A program made the translations under genes and the position numbers. A DNA stretch of 32,781 nt. Source: an uncultured Acidobacteriota bacterium. Lineage in GTDB: Bacteria > Acidobacteriota > Terriglobia > Bryobacterales > Bryobacteraceae. Where the stretch lies: contig CADECY010000108.1 in the NCBI GenBank assembly GCA_902825945.1, positions 1-32,781 of the forward strand, in the 5' to 3' direction. The notes below the pieces were generated by a model, which saw only the letters and a program-made list of their open reading frames with translations, was not told the DNA's origin and made no database searches. This document shows, one piece after another, positions 7,682 through 16,080 of this stretch (position 1 is its first letter; each line of letters begins with the position of its first letter).

Positions 7682-8851
7682 ATGACTCCTCCGTTCACTC
7701 GCCGCGGACTTCTTCAAGGATCGGCTGGTGCGCTTTTCCAGCGTTCTGGATACGCCGCATGGTCGTGGGAACGGTGGCGCGAGATCACGGGTGAAACCAA
7801 GCCCGAGTTGACCACGTTCCAATCCGGACGCGCGCAGTTGTCCCCGCTGTGGCCGGAAGGCGGAGCTTGGCGAGAGCGGCGCGAGGAAATCCGCCAGGTA
7901 GTCGAGACTTTCGTGGGCCAGCCACCGGCATCGGAACCGCCGCTCGAGGCTCGAATCGAGGACGAGGTAACGCTGGATGTAGGCATCGTTCGGCGGCGCG
8001 TGCGTTACCAAAGCGAACCCGGCGAGTTCATCCCGGCGTTCGTATTCCAGCCACGCGGCGATGGTCCGATGCCCGCGGTTCTGTGTCCGCATCAAACCAC
8101 GCAGGCCGGAAAGAAGGAACCCGCTGGCATCGAGGGCAACCCGCGGCTCGCCATGGCGCTCGCTCTGGCGAAACGCGGATACGTGACCCTGAGCTATGAC
8201 GCAGCATGTTTCGGCGAGCGGCATGACCCGGACTCCGGTCACTACGGCGACGCGATTCCCTTCTACCGCAAGCATCCGCGCTGGTCGATGATGGGCAAGA
8301 TGGCGTGGGATCTGTCGCGGGGCGTGACCTATCTGCGCGAGCAGCGATTCGTCCGCCCCGATCGAATTGGCTCGATCGGGCATTCTCACGGTGCCTACAC
8401 CACCTGGTTCGGGATGGCGCTCGACGAACGGATCGCGGCCGGCGTTGCCTCCTGCGGCTTCGACACGTTCCGGCACGATGGCAACCCGTACCGATGGTCG
8501 CATGCGACGGCCCTGTTGCCGAGGCTGGGATTCTATGTGTCGAGTCCGCACATCAATGTCAGGAACTATTCGGGCGTGCCGGACTCAGCGTCGATCACGA
8601 TTCCGTTAGACATGCACTGGGTGCTCGCGCTCATCGCACCGAGGCCGCTGATGCTCACTGCGTCGGACGACGACAACATCTTCCCGAATTCGGGATGGTC
8701 GACGCGGCAAGCCGAGCTCCGATTGAAGCCGGTCTATGAAGGAATGGCCGCCACGGGAAAGATCGAATCTTTCTACTTCCGCGGCGGCCATGGATTTCCG
8801 CTCGAGAGCGAAGCCCGGGGCTTCGCGTTTCTCGACCGGTGGTTGCGCTGA
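7682..8851 (+). CDS. secreted alpha/beta hydrolase (dienelactone-hydrolase/acetyl-esterase-like)
   Basis: 389 aa. The start is ATG 7682, with an in-frame GTG at 7673 possible. The N-terminus TRRGLLQGSAGALF is twin-arginine-like. A complete catalytic triad is visible: nucleophile Ser235 in GHSHG, Asp329 in ASDDDN, and His370 in GGHGFP. The segment FQPRGDGPMPAVLCPH is typical of the large secreted esterases of this superfamily, which deacylate sugars or cleave lactones. The substrate is unknown. It is divergent from Uma2 and convergent with the DinB gene, whose stop begins at the next base, so there is no room for a separate terminator. Confidence 0.87.
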   Translation: MTPPFTRRGLLQGSAGALFQRSGYAAWSWERWREITGETKPELTTFQSGRAQLSPLWPEGGAWRERREEIRQVVETFVGQPPASEPPLEARIEDEVTLDVGIVRRRVRYQSEPGEFIPAFVFQPRGDGPMPAVLCPHQTTQAGKKEPAGIEGNPRLAMALALAKRGYVTLSYDAACFGERHDPDSGHYGDAIPFYRKHPRWSMMGKMAWDLSRGVTYLREQRFVRPDRIGSIGHSHGAYTTWFGMALDERIAAGVASCGFDTFRHDGNPYRWSHATALLPRLGFYVSSPHINVRNYSGVPDSASITIPLDMHWVLALIAPRPLMLTASDDDNIFPNSGWSTRQAELRLKPVYEGMAATGKIESFYFRGGHGFPLESEARGFAFLDRWLR

Positions 8852-9373
8852 CTACTTCTTCTTGCCCTTCATGCGCGCTTCGGTCGATGGCGGAACGTGT
8901 CCCTTGAGGCGCATGTAGGTGACGATGTTTCCGTAGTGCTCGAAGTTGTGCATGTTGTTGAAGGCGAGGATTCCGATGCGGGTGGATTCACGGCCCATCA
9001 GCTTGGACATCTCCATGCCCTTGGCATCGGTCATGCCTTCGAAGACGGAATCGCAGTAGGCGAACATCGCAGTGATGCCTTCGACGAGTTCGGCCTTGGT
9101 CTTGGCGTTCTTCTCGTAGCCCTTGCCCGGATTCGCTTCGCCCTTGGCAGCCGAGCAGAACATGCCGGTGGCATCGGCCACGTGACCGACCAGTTGTCCG
9201 AATGTGCGGACATCGGGTGTCGGCTGGAATCCGTACTGATCTTCCGGCATCTTTTCGGCGGCCTTGATCAGGTTGGTCTTGGCGTTCATGTAGTTGCCCT
9301 TGATGTCGTTGGTCAGAGGATTCTGGCCGAACGCAACCAGAGCGGAGAAAATCAGAAAGAGCGTTGTGCGCAT
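8852..9373 (-). CDS. secreted DinB-family protein
   Basis: 173 aa with a signal peptide (MRTTLFLIFSALVAFGQ). The rest is the DinB four-helix bundle. The three metal-binding histidines appear as His64 (LVGHVAD), His142 and His146 (MHNFEHYGNIVTYMR). DinB-fold proteins bind divalent metal; some are thiol-dependent transferases, but the exported acidobacterial forms have no known function. A highly basic tail (RMKGKKK) ends the protein. It is the last gene of a three-gene minus-strand unit, 9 nt after the VOC gene. Confidence 0.87.
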   Translation of the reverse strand: MRTTLFLIFSALVAFGQNPLTNDIKGNYMNAKTNLIKAAEKMPEDQYGFQPTPDVRTFGQLVGHVADATGMFCSAAKGEANPGKGYEKNAKTKAELVEGITAMFAYCDSVFEGMTDAKGMEMSKLMGRESTRIGILAFNNMHNFEHYGNIVTYMRLKGHVPPSTEARMKGKKK

Positions 9374-9382
9374 CTTTTCAGA

Positions 9383-9748
9383 CTACTTGGCTTCCGCATC
9401 GGCCTGCATCATGCCGAACAGGTTGCCGTCCGGATCGATCCCGTATGCCAGCCAGCCGATGCCGGGAATCGGCATGCGCGGAACCGCGATCGTGCCTCCC
9501 GCCGCGGTGACTGCCTGAATCGAGGCATCCAGATCCGCGACGCCGATGGTGTTCGCCTGCGGCTGATTTGGCGCCCGTTTCAACAGCATTCCACCATTGA
9601 TGCCCGGCTCCTCGTTCGGGCCGGTGGTGACGAGCCAGTACTTCTCCTCGCCCCACTGGCTGAAGGTCCAGCCGAACACGCCCTTGTAGAACGCGATTGC
9701 CTTGTCCGGATCGCTCACCGGAATCTCGAAATGAATCGGTCTAGCCAT
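9383..9748 (-). CDS. VOC-family (glyoxalase/bleomycin-resistance-like) protein
   Basis: 121 aa. AAGGAG stands 8 nt upstream of the ATG. Two beta-alpha-beta-beta-beta modules are visible: HFEIPVSDPDKAIAFYKGVFGW, then DLDASIQAVTAAGGTIAVPRMPIPG and IDPDGNLFGMMQAD. This subgroup covers uncharacterised small metal-binding dioxygenase- or glyoxalase-like proteins; the ligand cannot be predicted. It lacks a signal peptide, unlike the DinB protein that follows in the same unit. Confidence 0.9.
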   Translation of the reverse strand: MARPIHFEIPVSDPDKAIAFYKGVFGWTFSQWGEEKYWLVTTGPNEEPGINGGMLLKRAPNQPQANTIGVADLDASIQAVTAAGGTIAVPRMPIPGIGWLAYGIDPDGNLFGMMQADAEAK

Positions 9749-9767
9749 ATTGATAGCTCCTTTTCGG

Positions 9768-10103
9768 TTAATAACGTTGGGTGATGAAGCCGATCAGTCC
9801 GCCGGTGATGAAGCCCGGAATCATGATCTCGGCCCAGTAGTGGGTTCCGTCGGGTTGCGGCATGGACGCGACCAGATAGGCGAGTCCGAGCCCGAGCGCG
9901 GAGGCGACGCCAACGCCGATGGGCACGGAGTTCACCTTGCGCGCGAGAAACCCTGCCACCACGCCCACCAGCATTCCCTTGAGCGACGACCCGATCAGGA
10001 TTCCCCCGATCTGGTCGCGAACCGCGGGCGTGAACCATGAGGTGAGCCCGTCGAGAAATCCGAGGCCGATCCCGGCTACCACGCCCGTCATTGGTTTGTT
10101 CAT
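9768..10103 (-). CDS. small four-helix membrane protein, unknown
   Basis: 111 aa with an AGGAGG site 6 nt before the ATG. It is rich in Gly and Ala, with four likely membrane segments at about residues 6-21, 33-53, 62-80 and 91-108. The second and fourth carry GxxxG-like helix packing patterns. I do not recognise a family. It is the first gene of the unit with the VOC and DinB genes, 19 nt ahead of the VOC gene. Confidence 0.75.
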   Translation of the reverse strand: MNKPMTGVVAGIGLGFLDGLTSWFTPAVRDQIGGILIGSSLKGMLVGVVAGFLARKVNSVPIGVGVASALGLGLAYLVASMPQPDGTHYWAEIMIPGFITGGLIGFITQRY

Positions 10104-10148
10104 CTTGAACCTCCTACGATCTCCTATTCCGGACCGCCGGAGATTCCT

Positions 10149-10982
10149 TTACGACGGACGCAGGAAAAGTAGAAGAAATCGTACCGCGACCCAGGTACCG
10201 AGCAGAAGCAGCAAAGTCTGGTTGCGTTGGGCGAAGCGTTGGACGCGCTCGAGGGGACTCTCCCGATGCGCCTCGACCGGCAGGCGATCGAGGAAGCGAT
10301 CGATCTCGGCGGCCAACTCCGCGACGCTCGAATAGCGGCCGGCTGGATTGGGCGCGGCCGCCTTGGAGGCGATCGAACGGAGCGGCTTCGGCGCCGCATC
10401 GCCAGCCAGGAATCGAAGCATCACACCGAGAGCATGGATGTCGGACGCTGGAGTGGCAACGGCGCTCGACTGTTCGGGCGCCATGTAACCCGGCGTGCCC
10501 TTGACACCGATGCCCCAGTCCATCACGAACACTTCGCCGAATCGGCCGGTCATCACGTTTCGCGGCTTCAAGTCACGATGGACGGCCCCGCGGCTGTGCG
10601 CGTACTCGACCGCCTCACAGATGCGGCGAAAGACGCGGAGCCGCTCGTTGAGATTCGGTTCCGACGCCGCGAACTCGTCGAGCGTGCGCCCTTCCACGAG
10701 CTTCATCACGTAGTAGGCACGGCCATCGGCGAGCACTCCCGCGTCGTGCACCGGCACGATCCCGGGATGCTCGAGTTGTGCGACGGCGCGGGCTTCCTCC
10801 GCGGCTTCATACAGCACTTTCACGGCAACCGGACGGTCGAGCACCGTGTCATGCGCCCGATAGACAACTCCGCCTCCGCCGTGCCCGATTTCGCATTCGA
10901 TCCTGTATCGATGATCGGTGAACTCCGGCTGATCGGCTGCTTCCCGGAGGTGTCGCAGCGTATCGTCAGAAAGGAAGCTCAT
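10149..10982 (-). CDS. compact Ser/Thr protein kinase with C-terminal membrane anchor
   Basis: 277 aa. ATG 10982 overlaps the sigma-factor stop (ATGA). Kinase motifs in order: Gly-rich loop GHGGGGVV (34-41), AVKVL with Lys55, alphaC Glu near 63, HRDLKPRN (His135-Asn142), DWG (155-157) instead of DFG, APE (168-170). Only about 10 residues separate DWG from APE, and the link from Lys55 to alphaC is also short. A single hydrophobic helix (257-274) is followed by just RPS, so the protein is tail-anchored with no outer sensor domain. Its partner is probably the sigma factor encoded immediately upstream (inference). Catalytic residues are present, so it may be active. Confidence 0.9.
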   Translation of the reverse strand: MSFLSDDTLRHLREAADQPEFTDHRYRIECEIGHGGGGVVYRAHDTVLDRPVAVKVLYEAAEEARAVAQLEHPGIVPVHDAGVLADGRAYYVMKLVEGRTLDEFAASEPNLNERLRVFRRICEAVEYAHSRGAVHRDLKPRNVMTGRFGEVFVMDWGIGVKGTPGYMAPEQSSAVATPASDIHALGVMLRFLAGDAAPKPLRSIASKAAAPNPAGRYSSVAELAAEIDRFLDRLPVEAHRESPLERVQRFAQRNQTLLLLLGTWVAVRFLLLFLRPS

Positions 10983-11695
10983 CGAAACACCGCGCGCGCA
11001 TCGGCGCGGACATCGAAGCCCTCGGGCGTGGAACCTTCCACGCGCGCGACCACGCGCTTGCGCAATTCGCGCCGGCACCAACTCAAGTGGTTGGTCACCT
11101 GGGTCACCGGGGTCGAAAGCTCACGCGCGATTTCGTCATAACCCGGACGACCTTCATCGCCGAGATCATGTAGTTCGAAAGCGCGGAACCACAGGAGCTT
11201 TCCCGCTGCCTCGCAATCGGCACGAAGCTGCTCTACCGATTGCGCGAAGATCTCCCGCTGCCACTCTCGCAGAAAGATCTCCTCGGGCGTAGCCGGGCTG
11301 GCGGAGACGAGTTCGTTTTCGGCGGAGTTGAAGTCGAGGTCCACATGGACGGATCCCCCGCCACGTTTGGCCGCCCGATCGGCGTCGTTCCGGTTCGAGA
11401 CGAAACCATCGACACAGGTTCGAAGATATGTGCGGAACGCGGCGCGCGAGCGGTCGTAACGGGCGATGAGTTCTCGCTCCATGAGCGAAACGAAAAAGCC
11501 CTGCGTCAAGTCCTTCGCCTCTTCGTTGCCCTTGTTCCAGTGCAGGCGGATGTACTTGTAGACCGGCTTCCAATAGACGCGGAGCACATCCTCGAGAGCC
11601 GCGCCACCCTCGCGCGCGCCTTCGACGAGCGAGATCCGGGTGGAGGGAAAGCGGCCGGCGTTTCCGCCCATCCCGGTATCGGGTTCGTACGGCAT
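10979..11695 (-). CDS. ECF-like RNA polymerase sigma factor
   Basis: 238 aa from the ATG at 11695; GGAG lies 5 nt upstream, which favours it over the GTG at 11698. Region 2 runs from about 40 to 110: YWKPVYKYIRLHW, then DLTQGFFVSLMER and AAFRTYLRTCVDGFVSNR, followed by the KRGGG linker typical of the sigma-70-like group common in Planctomycetes and Acidobacteria. Region 4 is YDEIARELSTPVTQVTNHLSWCRRELRK. Members of this group often sit beside Ser/Thr kinases, as here. The start codon overlaps the miaE stop (TGATG) and the stop overlaps the kinase start (ATGA), so the three genes should be translated together. Confidence 0.9.
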   Translation of the reverse strand: MPYEPDTGMGGNAGRFPSTRISLVEGAREGGAALEDVLRVYWKPVYKYIRLHWNKGNEEAKDLTQGFFVSLMERELIARYDRSRAAFRTYLRTCVDGFVSNRNDADRAAKRGGGSVHVDLDFNSAENELVSASPATPEEIFLREWQREIFAQSVEQLRADCEAAGKLLWFRAFELHDLGDEGRPGYDEIARELSTPVTQVTNHLSWCRRELRKRVVARVEGSTPEGFDVRADARAVFR

Positions 11696-12330
11696 CACGA
11701 CTCCAGAGGGTAGCCCGAGTGGATCCGAAAGCCCGGTTCCTGGCTGGCGAGCACGCGTGATTCGTGTTCGAGCAGGAGGCGCCAGCGCAAGTCTACTTCG
11801 GTGCGCGGTGCGAGCTTGTAGGCGAGCTTCAGAAAGACGCGATAGTGTCCGAGTTCGGATGAGAAGAGTGCCTTGTAGAAACCCGCGAGTTCATCGTCCG
11901 ATTCCGAGGCCGCGTCCGCCAGCACCGAGAACCGCTCGCACGAACGCGCCTCGATCAGGGCCGAAACAAACAGCCTGTCGATTGTTTCATCCGAGCCCGC
12001 GCCTTTTCTGACCATCGTGCGAAGTCCGTTGGCGTAGGGATTCTTGTGAACGCGCGTCAACCGACCGCCACGCTTCACCAGGATCCGCACCACCTGAGCG
12101 AGATGCGCGGCCTCGTCGCGAGCCACGCTGGTCATCGTTTCCACCCAGCCGGGCAACCAATCGTTCGGCCAGTGCGTGAGAAGATCCATCGCGTTGTTGG
12201 CCGCCTTCTTTTCGAGGAACGCATGATCCACGAGGAGAGCGATCGGATCGGCGAGCATCTCGCGTCCCCAAGCAATGGGAGTACGCGAAAGCAAAGGCAG
12301 CGAGTCGACCGTTTCCTGAACCGCGGGCAT
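11695..12330 (-). CDS. miaE: tRNA-(ms2io6A) hydroxylase MiaE
   Basis: 211 aa, the usual length. This is the diiron enzyme that hydroxylates the isopentenyl group of ms2i6A37 in tRNA. All ligands are visible in ferritin-like order: Glu40 (AFLEKKAANNAM), Glu73 and His76 (DEAAHL), Glu127 (LIEARSCERF), Glu159 and His162 (SELGHY). No ribosome site is evident before the ATG. It heads the unit with the sigma factor and kinase, sharing bases with the sigma-factor start. It is divergent from the DUF1592-type gene across 48 nt. Confidence 0.95.
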   Translation of the reverse strand: MPAVQETVDSLPLLSRTPIAWGREMLADPIALLVDHAFLEKKAANNAMDLLTHWPNDWLPGWVETMTSVARDEAAHLAQVVRILVKRGGRLTRVHKNPYANGLRTMVRKGAGSDETIDRLFVSALIEARSCERFSVLADAASESDDELAGFYKALFSSELGHYRVFLKLAYKLAPRTEVDLRWRLLLEHESRVLASQEPGFRIHSGYPLES

Positions 12331-12378
12331 TCATATAGAAGGTAGCGCACAGCGCGCAGGCGGCGTAGAATCGGATCA

Positions 12379-14706
12379 GTGCGTCCGATTCACTTTCTGC
12401 TAGCCACGGCTGCGTTCGCGCAGTCACCAGAGCCAGTTCCAGCGGACTTGGGTTCGTTTCTCACCAAGCACTGCACGATGTGTCACAACGCCAAGGCGAG
12501 GACCGCGGGCCTCGACCTCGACCGGCTGAAAGATCCCCGCCTAGCCGCCGCCGAGCGCGACGTTTGGGAAAATGTCGCCGCGCGATTGAAGAACGGCTCG
12601 ATGCCGCCGAAAGGCGCGCCAAAACCGGACGCGGCGATCACGAAGACGATCATCGACTGGGCGGACCGTCACGTGGCCGCGCTCGACCGGACGCGCACTC
12701 CCGATCCCGGGCGCGTCACCGCGCGGCGCCTCAACCGCGCCGAGTACAACAACACCATCCGCGACCTGATGGGCATCCGATTCCGCCCCGCGAGCGACTT
12801 TCCGCTCGACGACTCCGGCTACGGCTTCGACAACATCGGCGACGTGCTCTCGCTTTCGCCCACTTTAATGGAGAAGTATCTGAAGGCGGCCGATCAGGTG
12901 GTGAAGATCGCGCTGCGAACCAGCAGCACGCCGAAGCCGCTGATGGAACGCTACGACGTCGAAAAGACAGGTCCAGCCAAATACCTTCCGGCCGATCCCG
13001 AGGGTCCGCGGCTGGTGATGAAAGGCGCGCTCCTGGTGAAGCATCGGTTCCCCGTTTCGGGCGAATACGAACTGCGCGTGAATGTGCGGGGCCGTGGAGA
13101 GGCGGGTTCGGCGCCGGCACCGCTCGCGATTTTCGTGAACGGCAAATTGGCCGAGACGGTCAACGTGGAAGGAGGCGAAGAGCCGAAGCGGACCTTCGAT
13201 GTTCGCGTGGCGGTGGAAGCGGGCGAGGGCGACCTCGGCGCGGCATTCCTGTGGCCCGGAACCAACGTCCACTTGACGGCCAACGGCGCGACTTACGATC
13301 CGGCCAAAGACGGATACACGGTGGACAACATGGAACTGCGTGGTCCGTTCGTCGATCCGGCCACACTCCTCGAGAGTCACAAGCGGGTCTTCGGTTGCGG
13401 TTCGGCACAACCCGGCAAGTTCGACTACTCGTGCGCCGATCGAATCCTGAGCGCCTTCCTCACGCGTGCCTGGCGCCGGCCTGTGACAAAGACGGAGATC
13501 GACGGCATGATGCGGTTCGTGCGGATGGCGGAGAAGGAAGGCGACACCTTCGAACAGGGAGTCGCTCTCGCGGTGAAGGCAGCGCTGGTATCGCCGAATT
13601 TCCTTTTCCGGATCGAGCGAGACCCGAATCCACACGATTCGACGGCGGCGCACCGGCTGACGGAGTTCGAATTGGCCTCGCGCCTCTCGTACTTCCTCTG
13701 GAGTTCGATGCCCGATGCCGAACTGATGCGTCTGGCGGAATCGAAGCAGTTGTCGAAGCCCGGAGTGCTGAGCGCGCAGGTGAAGCGAATGATCGAGGAT
13801 TCGAAAGCTCAGTCTTTCGCGGAGAATTTCGCGGGGCAGTGGCTCGAGATTCGCAATCTCGACACGGTGACGCCCGATACACGCCGGTTCAAGGGTTGGG
13901 ATTCGGATCTGCGCGAGGCGATGCGCCGCGAGACGCAGTTGTTCTTCCTCGCGATGCTTCGCGAAGATCGCGACGTTCGCGATTTCGCCGACGGCAAGTT
14001 CTCTTACCTCAATGACCGTCTGGCCAAGCACTACGGCATCGAGGGCGTGGAGGGGCGGCACTTCCGCCGCGTGGAACTCTCGACCGATCAGCGGGGCGGC
14101 ATCATCTCGCACGGCAGCGTGCTCACGGTCTCGTCCTATCCCACCCGAACGTCACCGGTCTTGCGCGGAATCTGGGTGCTCGAGAACTTCCTCGGAAACA
14201 AGCTGCCGCCACCTCCGGCCGATGTGCCGCGATTGAAGGAAACCGAGATCGGCAAGACCGCGACACTGCGGCAGCAACTCGAACAGCATCGCGCCGACCC
14301 CGGCTGCGCGGTTTGCCACAACAAGATGGATGTGCTCGGGTTCGGACTCGAGAACTACGACGCTGTGGGCGCCTGGCGCACGCAAGACGGCGCCTTTCCG
14401 GTGGATTCCGCCGGTACGTTGCCTAGCGGCAAAACGTTCACCACGCCAGCCGAGATGAAGCGCATCCTGCGGGACGACGCCGATGGTCTGACACGCAACC
14501 TGACGGAAAAGATGATGATCTACGCACTCGGGCGGGGGCTCGAACCCTATGATCGCCCGGTCGTCCGGTCGATCGTGGAGAAGACCTCCACATCCGGATA
14601 TCGTTTTGGTACGATCATTCAGGAGATTGTCGCCAGCGGACCTTTCCAGATGAGACGCGGCGAATCGAAATCCCAAGCAGGCATTTCAGGAGCAAAGCTT
14701 CGATGA
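12379..14706 (+). CDS. planctomycete-type cytochrome with DUF1587/1592/1588/1585 domains
   Basis: 775 aa with a GTG start at 12379; a TAGAAT box at 12366-12371 would place transcription at or near the GTG, so a leaderless message is possible. A short signal peptide (IHFLLATAAFAQ) precedes the heme site CTMCH (Cys32, Cys35, His36). The DUF1587 start is RRLNRAEYNNTIRDLMG, followed by a carbohydrate-binding-like beta domain (~200-320) and DUF1595/1592 (~340-550). DUF1588 has SYPTRTSPVLRGIWVLENFLG and a second CAVCH (Cys643, Cys646, His647), and DUF1585 closes the protein. Such proteins are periplasmic and of unproven function, usually followed by DUF1552 as here (overlap ATGA). A redox role coupled to polymer or sugar oxidation is a guess. 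Confidence 0.92.
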   Translation: MRPIHFLLATAAFAQSPEPVPADLGSFLTKHCTMCHNAKARTAGLDLDRLKDPRLAAAERDVWENVAARLKNGSMPPKGAPKPDAAITKTIIDWADRHVAALDRTRTPDPGRVTARRLNRAEYNNTIRDLMGIRFRPASDFPLDDSGYGFDNIGDVLSLSPTLMEKYLKAADQVVKIALRTSSTPKPLMERYDVEKTGPAKYLPADPEGPRLVMKGALLVKHRFPVSGEYELRVNVRGRGEAGSAPAPLAIFVNGKLAETVNVEGGEEPKRTFDVRVAVEAGEGDLGAAFLWPGTNVHLTANGATYDPAKDGYTVDNMELRGPFVDPATLLESHKRVFGCGSAQPGKFDYSCADRILSAFLTRAWRRPVTKTEIDGMMRFVRMAEKEGDTFEQGVALAVKAALVSPNFLFRIERDPNPHDSTAAHRLTEFELASRLSYFLWSSMPDAELMRLAESKQLSKPGVLSAQVKRMIEDSKAQSFAENFAGQWLEIRNLDTVTPDTRRFKGWDSDLREAMRRETQLFFLAMLREDRDVRDFADGKFSYLNDRLAKHYGIEGVEGRHFRRVELSTDQRGGIISHGSVLTVSSYPTRTSPVLRGIWVLENFLGNKLPPPPADVPRLKETEIGKTATLRQQLEQHRADPGCAVCHNKMDVLGFGLENYDAVGAWRTQDGAFPVDSAGTLPSGKTFTTPAEMKRILRDDADGLTRNLTEKMMIYALGRGLEPYDRPVVRSIVEKTSTSGYRFGTIIQEIVASGPFQMRRGESKSQAGISGAKLR

Positions 14707-16070
14707 GTGGCAAGCATCTATCACGGCGCACGTTGCTGCGCGGACTGGGAACCGCGATCGCGCTCCCGGCGCTCGACTCGATGATTCCGGCTTTCGCGGC
14801 GAACAAGCTCCAAGCCGCGCAAGCTCCCACGCGGATGGTGCATATCTACGTCCCGAACGGCATCATCATGGAGGACTGGACACCCGGCACCACGGGCCGC
14901 GGCTTCGAGTTCAAGCGCGTGATGAAGCCGCTTGAGCCGATGCGCGACAAACTCTCGGTGCTGACCGGACTCACGCACAACACGGGCCGCGCGCTCGGCG
15001 ACGGTCCTGGAGATCATGCCCGCGCTGCTTCGACGTTCCTCACCGGCGTGCATCCGAAGAAGACAGCCGCCGCGGATATCAGCTTGGGCAAGTCCGTCGA
15101 CCAGTACGCGGCGGAAGCGATCGGAAAGAAGACGCGGATCTCGTCACTTGAATTGACGCTCGAACCGGGGCGGCAGGCCGGCAACTGCGATTCCGGCTAT
15201 AGCTGTGCTTACTCGAACAACATCTCGTGGCGCTCGGCCACCGTTCCGAATCCGCCGGAGACCAATCCGCGCGTGATCTTCGAGCGCATGTTCGGCGACG
15301 TGGATCCGAGCGAATCGGCCGCCTCGCGCGCCAAGCGTGAGCGGTACGACAAGAGCATTCTCGACTTCGCTCTCGAGGATACGAAGTCGCTGCAGGCGGG
15401 TCTCGGGCCGACGGACACGCGCAAGCTGGATGAGTATCTCACCGCCGTGCGCGAGATCGAGGAACGGATCGTTGCGGCGGAGAAGGAGAATCGCGCTTCG
15501 GTCAACCTCGCCGAAATCGCACCCGGATTCGAAAAGCCGCAGGGAATTCCGGTCAACTATGCCGAGCATGCGCGACTGATGTTCGACCTCATGGCGCTGG
15601 CGATGCGGGCCGACGTGACTCGCGTGATCACGCTGATGATGGCGCGCGAGGGATCCAACCGCGCCTACAAGGAAATCGGCGTGCCGGATGGCCATCACGG
15701 GTTGACGCACCACAAGAACAACGCCGAGTGGATCGAGAAGATCCGGCTGATCAACTCGTATCACGTCGAGCAGTTCGCCTACTTCCTGAAGAAACTCGAC
15801 TCGACGCGCGACCACGACGGCTCGCTGCTCGATCATTCGATGGTCGTCTACGGATCGGGCCTTTCCGATGGCAACCGCCATACGCATCACGACCTTCCAG
15901 TGGTGCTCGCCGGGAAGGCGAACGGCAGGATCACCTCGATGGGCCGCCACGTGCGGTATCCGTACGAAACGCCGATGGCGAACCTGTTCCTGACGATGCT
16001 GTACCACATGGATGTGCCGACGGGCGAATTGGGCGATTCGACCGGCGAGTTGAATCACATCACGGTCTAG
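14703..16070 (+). CDS. DUF1552 protein, Tat-exported
   Basis: 455 aa. Its ATG overlaps the preceding stop (ATGA). The leader is SRRTLLRGLGTAIALPALDSM, a strong twin-arginine signal. DUF1552 features include VHIYVPNGIIMEDWTPG near residues 47-62, LTGLTHNTG, HARAASTFLTG, and a C-terminal HHDLPVVLAGK segment resembling the alkaline-phosphatase/sulfatase-like fold (the related DUF1501 family shares it). The biochemical role is unknown. The constant pairing with DUF1592-type cytochromes in Planctomycetes and Acidobacteria implies a joint function. Confidence 0.92.
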   Translation: MSGKHLSRRTLLRGLGTAIALPALDSMIPAFAANKLQAAQAPTRMVHIYVPNGIIMEDWTPGTTGRGFEFKRVMKPLEPMRDKLSVLTGLTHNTGRALGDGPGDHARAASTFLTGVHPKKTAAADISLGKSVDQYAAEAIGKKTRISSLELTLEPGRQAGNCDSGYSCAYSNNISWRSATVPNPPETNPRVIFERMFGDVDPSESAASRAKRERYDKSILDFALEDTKSLQAGLGPTDTRKLDEYLTAVREIEERIVAAEKENRASVNLAEIAPGFEKPQGIPVNYAEHARLMFDLMALAMRADVTRVITLMMAREGSNRAYKEIGVPDGHHGLTHHKNNAEWIEKIRLINSYHVEQFAYFLKKLDSTRDHDGSLLDHSMVVYGSGLSDGNRHTHHDLPVVLAGKANGRITSMGRHVRYPYETPMANLFLTMLYHMDVPTGELGDSTGELNHITV

Positions 16071-16080
16071 CGCCTCGACC

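Noticed and set aside
10119..10144. Possible terminator hairpin (TCCGG/CCGGA) after the kinase gene
   Set aside because: Only a 5-bp stem, no T-run in either direction, and it is partly shared with the ribosome-site region of the next gene; too weak to list.
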